From positions 1-64,000 of the forward strand of contig CALFEO010000001.1 in NCBI GenBank assembly GCA_937949995.1: a DNA stretch of 64,000 nt, in the 5' to 3' direction. Of the stretch, positions 59,840-64,000 are shown piece after piece; the first letter of the stretch is position 1; every line of letters starts with the position of its first letter. The notes under the pieces are model-generated. The model worked only from the letters and a program-made list of their open reading frames with translations, was not told the DNA's origin and did not search any database. The position numbers and the translations under genes are program-made. Source of the stretch: an uncultured bacterium (GTDB taxonomy: Bacteria; Patescibacteriota; Patescibacteriia; 2-12-FULL-60-25).

Positions 59840-59975
59840 CCACCGTCATTCCCTCATCCCACTATCACCCCCCCCCTCATCTCCACCGTCATTCCCTCAT
59901 CCCACTATCACCCCCCCTCATCTCCACCGTCATTCCCTCATCTCCACCGTCATTCCCTCGAAGGAGGGAATCCAT
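59840..59975. repeat. CCACCGTCATTCCCTCATC tandem ending in ATTCCC(N8)GGGAAT
   Basis: Four 'ccaccgtcattccctcat' units with 'cccactatcacccccc' between, then the palindromic GTCATTCCCTCGAAGGAGGG ending in AATCCA (59949-59974), which is repeated inverted and exactly at 60385-60410. Confidence 0.88.
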
Positions 59976-59995
59976 ACGCCGCAACCCTCAAAAAA

Positions 59996-60322
59996 ATGAA
60001 TTTAAAACCTTATTGGAAAATCATAAACTCTTACGTTTATATATTAGCCAGCAAAAAGAATGGTACTCTTTACGTCGGTGTAACAAGCAATCTCGAAAAA
60101 AGAGTATACGAACATAAAAACGATATTCATGAAGGATTTACCAAAAAATACCAAATTCATCTTTTGGTATACTATGAACACCACGAAGATATTACCACCG
60201 CAATTTGGAGAGAAAAATGCATTAAACGATGGAATCGTGCATGGAAAATCAAATTGATCGAAGAAAAAAATCCTGATTGGAATGATTTGTTTTATGAAAT
60301 AAAAAGTTGGGAAGAGAGATGA
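59996..60322 (+). CDS. GIY-YIG nuclease domain protein
   Basis: A 108-residue single-domain GIY-YIG protein. Motif strands YVYILASKKNGTLYVGVTSN (14-33), the helix LEKRVYEHKNDIHEGFT with Arg and His, KYQIHLLVYYEHHED, and IWREKCIKRWNRAWKIKLIEEKNPDW typical of the UPF0213-like branch. It is a different lineage from the pair at 3810-4424. It is bounded on both sides by exact inverted copies of a 26-base repeat, so it may travel with or act on these repeats. Confidence 0.85.
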   Translation: MNLKPYWKIINSYVYILASKKNGTLYVGVTSNLEKRVYEHKNDIHEGFTKKYQIHLLVYYEHHEDITTAIWREKCIKRWNRAWKIKLIEEKNPDWNDLFYEIKSWEER

Positions 60323-60374
60323 AATCCTTCTGTTACTTCATTCTCGAGCAAGCGGAGATCTATAATTTAACAAG

Positions 60375-60470
60375 TTGAACCGCTTGGATTCCCTCCTTCG
60401 AGGGAATGACGACGGGTGGGAAGTGAGGGAATGACGACGGGTGGGAAGCGAGGGGATGACAGTTAGTGCA
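60375..60470. repeat. ATTCCC(N8)GGGAAT repeat and GAATGACGACGGGTGGGAAG tandem
   Basis: 60385-60410 is the exact inverse of 59949-59974, followed by 'gggaatgacgacgggtgggaagtgagggaatgacgacgggtgggaagcgagggg'. It lies after recG on that gene's strand. Confidence 0.85.
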
Positions 60471-60516
60471 GAGACCAAGGGGTGCGGACTAAAGCAAGGA
60501 AATGGCAACGCAGGTG

Positions 60517-62598
60517 TTACTCCCCATGCTCGCTCTCCGTAAGCGACTCCGCGCGCTCTCGGAGTTCCGGATATTTTGTCAGCATGGGATCAATTTGCAT
60601 CAATTTTATTGCCTCATCGCGGGCTTTTTGCATAACCGCGTAATCTTCCCAAGGACGTACATGACGGAAAATATTTTTTCCGGATTGTTGTGTTCCCAAA
60701 ACATTTCCCGAGCCCCTCATCTTCAAATCTTCCTCGGCAATCACAAAACCGTCATTCGTACGCTCCATTACTCGCAATCTATCGGTTGCAACCGATTCAT
60801 CCGTCGCAACCAGATAACACGTGCAATCTTTATCCGATCTTCCGATGCGCCCGCGCAATTGATGCAATTGCGCCAAACCGAATCTTTCCGCGGATTCTAT
60901 CAACATAATTGTTGCATTGGGAATATCAACTCCAACTTCTACCACGGTTGTCGCTATCAGCACATCCGCTTTTTTATCCTTAAAATCCGCCATCACTTTA
61001 TCCTTATCCGCAGAACTCATTTTGCCGTGCAAAGCCGATATTTTAAGACTTTTCAATGCTCCGGTTTTTAACCGCAAAACCTCGGCTTCCACGCTTTTAG
61101 AGCCCGACTTGTCTGACGGATCTATCAACGGACAAACGATAAAAGCTTGTTCTCCGCGAATCACGGCGTCAATTATCGCTTTATAGGCCAAATCACGACC
61201 AACATCCCCCACCAGCACATGGGTTTTAATGGGCTTTCTTCCAGCGGGCTTGGTTTTAATGATGGAAACATCCAAATCCCCCAAAAAAGTCAGCGCCAAG
61301 GAACGCGGTATGGGAGTTGCTGTCATGGACAGCAAATGCGGAACTTTGGCATCCGGCCTTTGCAAAACCGTTAGCGCCTCTCTTTGCGCCACACCAAAAC
61401 GATGTTGTTCGTCCACAATAGCCAAAGCCAAATCCGGCGGACATTGCCCTAATTGCAACAGAGCATGAGTGCCGACCGCAACCACGCGCCCCATAATCAT
61501 CCTCTCTTTCGCCTCCGAAAGCTTCATGGCTTTCTCTTGGCCGTTTTCATAATAAATTCGCGACGCGGATGTCATCAACAATACAGGGATATGATGCTGA
61601 TTCAAAAACCTGCTCAAAGTCAGCGCATGCTGTTTGGCCAATATTTCAGTCGGTGCCATTATTGCCGCCGAATAACCCTGCCGATGCGCCATGGCCGCAC
61701 AAAAAGCCGCAACCACTGTTTTACCGGATCCCACATCACCCTGCACCAATCGGCGCATGGGACGCATGCTTTGCATATCCTGCAAAGCCGCCCAAGCCGA
61801 GCGTTTTTGATCCGGTGTCAACTCAAAAGGCAATTTGGAAACAAAATTTTTTGCAAACTTTTCATCAAACGAAACTTCCGGCGCTCCGCCTTGATCCGCT
61901 TTATTGCGTGCCAATCTTAACGCCAATTGATAATAAAAAACTTCATCAAAAGCAAATCTCTGTCTGCCTAACTTAGCTTGCTCTTGAGTCTCAGGCTTAT
62001 GCGCATAACGTATTGCCGTAACTAAATTGGGTTGCTTGGCATTACGCAATACGGAGTCAGGTACAATATCCGGCGCCTCATCAAACTCATCCAATACGGC
62101 TTTCATGATCTTGCGTAAAGTTTTTTGCGTTACTTGCCCTATTAATGGATATACGGGCGCGATATTACCCGCCGCCACCGTTTCTTGATTGGCCGATTCC
62201 CAAATCGGACTCGTAAAACTCCTCCCGTATTTTGGATGCAGCCTGACAGTTCCTGAAACATAAATCTCATCCCCGATTTTCACCTGCTCCAACATCCAGG
62301 GCTGATTGAACCAGGTGATAGCGATAGTTCCCGAATCATCCTCCAATAAGCCCCTGATCATTACAATCCGCTTACGGAAAGTAGGCAGTTTTTTCAATTG
62401 CTTGACTCTTGCCCTGATTGTAACCGACTCACCGATTGGTATTTCGGCTATCGGCACCAATTGCGAATAATCATCGTACCTGCGCGGCAAAATAGACAGC
62501 AAATCCCCCACCGTCTCCACATCCAACTTACTCAAAACCCGCCGCTGTTGCGTCGTTAATCCATGAATATAGCTCGTAGGATCCGCCCAATTTAACAT
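60517..62598 (-). CDS. recG: ATP-dependent DNA helicase RecG
   Basis: A 693-residue superfamily 2 helicase that reverses stalled forks and migrates Holliday junctions. Wedge/OB domain (LSKLDVETVGDLLSILPRRYDDYSQ, VRARVKQLKKL); Walker A GDVGSGKT; MAPTEILAKQH; DEQHRFGV (DExH box); SMTATPIPRSLALTFLGDLDVS; ALHGKMSSADKDKVMADFK; VEVGVDIPNATIM; and QLHQLRGRIGRS. Start ATG 62598 (MLNWADP) has AAGG upstream; an ATG eight codons earlier is possible. Confidence 0.96.
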   Translation of the reverse strand: MLNWADPTSYIHGLTTQQRRVLSKLDVETVGDLLSILPRRYDDYSQLVPIAEIPIGESVTIRARVKQLKKLPTFRKRIVMIRGLLEDDSGTIAITWFNQPWMLEQVKIGDEIYVSGTVRLHPKYGRSFTSPIWESANQETVAAGNIAPVYPLIGQVTQKTLRKIMKAVLDEFDEAPDIVPDSVLRNAKQPNLVTAIRYAHKPETQEQAKLGRQRFAFDEVFYYQLALRLARNKADQGGAPEVSFDEKFAKNFVSKLPFELTPDQKRSAWAALQDMQSMRPMRRLVQGDVGSGKTVVAAFCAAMAHRQGYSAAIMAPTEILAKQHALTLSRFLNQHHIPVLLMTSASRIYYENGQEKAMKLSEAKERMIMGRVVAVGTHALLQLGQCPPDLALAIVDEQHRFGVAQREALTVLQRPDAKVPHLLSMTATPIPRSLALTFLGDLDVSIIKTKPAGRKPIKTHVLVGDVGRDLAYKAIIDAVIRGEQAFIVCPLIDPSDKSGSKSVEAEVLRLKTGALKSLKISALHGKMSSADKDKVMADFKDKKADVLIATTVVEVGVDIPNATIMLIESAERFGLAQLHQLRGRIGRSDKDCTCYLVATDESVATDRLRVMERTNDGFVIAEEDLKMRGSGNVLGTQQSGKNIFRHVRPWEDYAVMQKARDEAIKLMQIDPMLTKYPELRERAESLTESEHGE

Positions 62599-62627
62599 AA
62601 AACAACCTTCACCTGCGCTCATAATAT

Positions 62628-62745
62628 AGAGTTCATCAAGTTTAAAGTAGCAAGTTCATCAAGAGTTTCCCAAGCCTCTCTTGATAAACTTTAGACTTGA
62701 TAAACTTGTTACTTGGGACGATGAACTTTAGACTTGATGAACCTT
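62628..62745. repeat. family A repeat between recG and the 62892 gene
   Basis: 'gttcatcaagtttaaagtagcaagttcatcaagagtttcccaagcctctcttgataaactttagacttgataaac' forms the standard hairpin. The divergent genes flank it. Confidence 0.8.
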
Positions 62746-62818
62746 TCATCGATCGCTGTCTTCCCAGCTTAACAAACCCGCCAAACAAATCAAAGAGCTC
62801 ATCGCCAAAGCACCCCTG

Positions 62819-62847
62819 TTGACAAATTTGGCAAAATAAGCTATTTT
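62819..62847 (+). promoter_or_regulatory. sigma70-type promoter of the 62892 gene
   Basis: TTGACA (62819-62824), a 17-base spacer, then TATTTT (62842-62847), 44 bases before the ATG. Confidence 0.75.
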
Positions 62848-62891
62848 CTTAAATCGTTCCTTCCTTAAAAACCTTTAACGAGGAGTTCGCG

Positions 62892-63818
62892 ATGGTCAAA
62901 AAATTACAGGAGAAACAGGGCCGTTTGTATGTTTTGCATCTCACACCGTGCGAAAATTTCGTCTGGAACAAGTTGCGCGAAAACGCCAAAGAGGTGGACG
63001 GCCAATGGCGCATCGCGATTCCGGCGGATCGTGATGATTTGTATCTGGCCTGGGATCCGCCAAAAGACTTGGATTGCGATGAGAATTCATTGCATCGCAT
63101 TGTCCAGCGTTTTTGCTCGGCCGGAGTCATTGCCCGTGTCGGCGAAAACGGTAACGGCTTCGTTCCCCATGTGCTTACCGATGCGGCTTCTGCGTTTTTC
63201 GTCAATAAGATCGAAACGCGCCAAGAACATTCCGCTTCTCCCGAAATGATCAAGCTCGCCAAAAACATCATGGAGGGCGGATACGCGGAAAATGGTCATC
63301 TGGGTTTTACCGTCGATTTCCACGACTGGATCTCAAAAACATCCACCGTAAAACCATCAACCGCCCACGTAAAATTGGTTGGAGTTCGCCTTACCGAACC
63401 TCCGGCAATCGGCGTTTTGTACCGCAATCCGGAATGGGAAAACGTTAAGTCGCCGGGCCGTCGCTACTTGGTAGCCGTCCCCGGTTTCACAGCTTATGAG
63501 CTGGTTCCCGACACGCTCAGAACTCGAGTCGTCAAACGAGTCTCCAAAAGCATGCCTCCCGAACGCGAAGATGCGGCCGAAACGGCATCAGTCGAACCCG
63601 CTCCGGATCTCTTTTCCGACAAAGATGTGAACGGCATGCAAAGGCTGATTCAATCTTTGGAAGGCGACATAGCAGAGCTTAAGGTAATGCTCGATAAAAA
63701 AAATCACGAGCTGGCTTCCGCCATCGCCGCGATGAAGCTCAAACTCGAACGCGAAATGGTCATCGCGGAAAATCAATTGCGCCGCCTCAAGGCTTTGCGC
63801 GACAATATTCCCGATTAA
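62892..63818 (+). CDS. hypothetical protein with possible winged-helix start and C-terminal coiled coil
   Basis: A 308-residue cytoplasmic protein. Residues about 15-90 (LTPCENFVWNKLRENAKEV, then ENSLHRIVQRFCSAGVIARVGENGNGFV) resemble a winged-helix fold, with a recognition-like helix and a hairpin, which is an inference. The middle (150-210) is strand-rich and the last 90 residues form a coiled coil (MQRLIQSLEGDIAELKVMLDKKNHELASAIAAMKLKLEREMVIAENQLRRLKAL). A GAGGAG-type RBS, a consensus promoter and a terminator enclose the gene, so it is expressed alone. Its codons are more GC-rich than neighbours. No family is recognised. Confidence 0.78.
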   Translation: MVKKLQEKQGRLYVLHLTPCENFVWNKLRENAKEVDGQWRIAIPADRDDLYLAWDPPKDLDCDENSLHRIVQRFCSAGVIARVGENGNGFVPHVLTDAASAFFVNKIETRQEHSASPEMIKLAKNIMEGGYAENGHLGFTVDFHDWISKTSTVKPSTAHVKLVGVRLTEPPAIGVLYRNPEWENVKSPGRRYLVAVPGFTAYELVPDTLRTRVVKRVSKSMPPEREDAAETASVEPAPDLFSDKDVNGMQRLIQSLEGDIAELKVMLDKKNHELASAIAAMKLKLEREMVIAENQLRRLKALRDNIPD

Positions 63819-63836
63819 ACCTCTTTACCTCAAAAC

Positions 63837-63860
63837 AAATCGGCATAATGCCGATTTTTT
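63837..63860 (+). terminator. rho-independent terminator of the 62892 gene
   Basis: Stem AAATCGGC, loop ATAAT, stem GCCGATTT, followed by TTT. It lies about 20 bases after the stop. Confidence 0.88.
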
Positions 63861-63912
63861 GATTATTCAACTACCGCAACAAACATTTTCAGGTTATAAT
63901 ATAATCATCATT

Positions 63913-64000
63913 ATGCTGATGATACAAAACATTCTTCTTTTATTGCTTCTTTTTATTGCTCTCGGATTGGCCGCCGAACTCGTGGTTGATAACATCAAAT
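63913..64000 (+). CDS. 5' end of a membrane protein gene, cut by the window edge
   Basis: The reading frame from ATG 63913 gives MLMIQNILLLLLLFIALGLA then AELVVDNIK before the window ends. The first 20 residues are one hydrophobic helix. The helix-then-(A/E)LVVDxI pattern recalls sodium/calcium exchanger N-termini, but 29 residues do not allow a firm call. Confidence 0.5.
   Translation, partial: MLMIQNILLLLLLFIALGLAAELVVDNIK

Noticed and set aside
1..64000. Recoded UGA (Gly) as in Gracilibacteria or Absconditabacteria
   Set aside because: Several genes end in TGA at sensible places (20991-20993, 53814-53816, 60320-60322), and no conserved protein reads through TGA.

Overview
The window looks like a piece of a Candidate Phyla Radiation (Patescibacteria) chromosome. 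The reasons are: short housekeeping proteins; several secreted proteins carrying a T4SS_pilin-like two-helix membrane module; a translation-heavy gene set with little biosynthesis; and junctions packed with short dispersed repeats. UGA is used as an ordinary stop (for example at 53814-53816 and 20991-20993), so the genetic code looks standard rather than the Gracilibacteria-type code. No taxon marker can be tested by alignment here, so the phylum is inference.

Layout. 1-4700: tRNA-Thr(UGU), glutamate dehydrogenase, a lone PilT-type ATPase, a membrane protein, and a partly duplicated tRNA-Tyr/GIY-YIG locus beside tRNA-Tyr and tRNA-Thr(GGU). 4722-9051: a tight minus-strand operon glyQS - M16 peptidase - tpiA - TPR protein. 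9387-12245: frr, a beta-propeller lipoprotein, DNA polymerase III delta prime. 12432-17405: a visibly GC-rich island of three independently transcribed exported proteins, one a MopE-like calcium/metal-motif lipoprotein and two with signal peptide, Cys-rich region, coiled coil and beta-rich C-terminus. 18206-23244: envelope genes (Wzz-like, degenerate HtrA/PDZ, two membrane proteins, AI-2E transporter). 23574-25905: smpB, tmRNA, infC, rpmI, rplT. 26067-32536: a large unknown coiled-coil protein, thrS preceded by a T-box leader, and an anchored exported protein. 32937-45548: dnaE, small genes, a ferritin-like protein, pheST, rseP, murI, phosphohexomutase. 45759-50448: lemA, htpX, clpC. 50547-58384: an envelope cluster that includes three proteins sharing one architecture (signal peptide, Cys-rich region, pilin-like helix pair) with three different C-terminal domains. 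58481-64000: radA, GIY-YIG, recG, an unknown protein and the start of a membrane protein.

The most distinctive signals are: (1) the modular pilin-like fusions at 53788-58384; (2) a 7-base tandem repeat (GACGTTC type) that fills junctions and also sits in frame inside dnaE, pheT, the phosphohexomutase gene and radA; (3) at least eight other short-repeat families at gene borders; (4) a transcriptional T-box before thrS with repeats inserted in and after it; (5) pseudo-enzymes in the envelope set (HtrA-like without Ser/His, DsbA-like without CXXC); (6) a GIY-YIG gene bounded by perfect 26-base inverted repeats; and (7) a perfect 44-base palindrome between murI and rseP.
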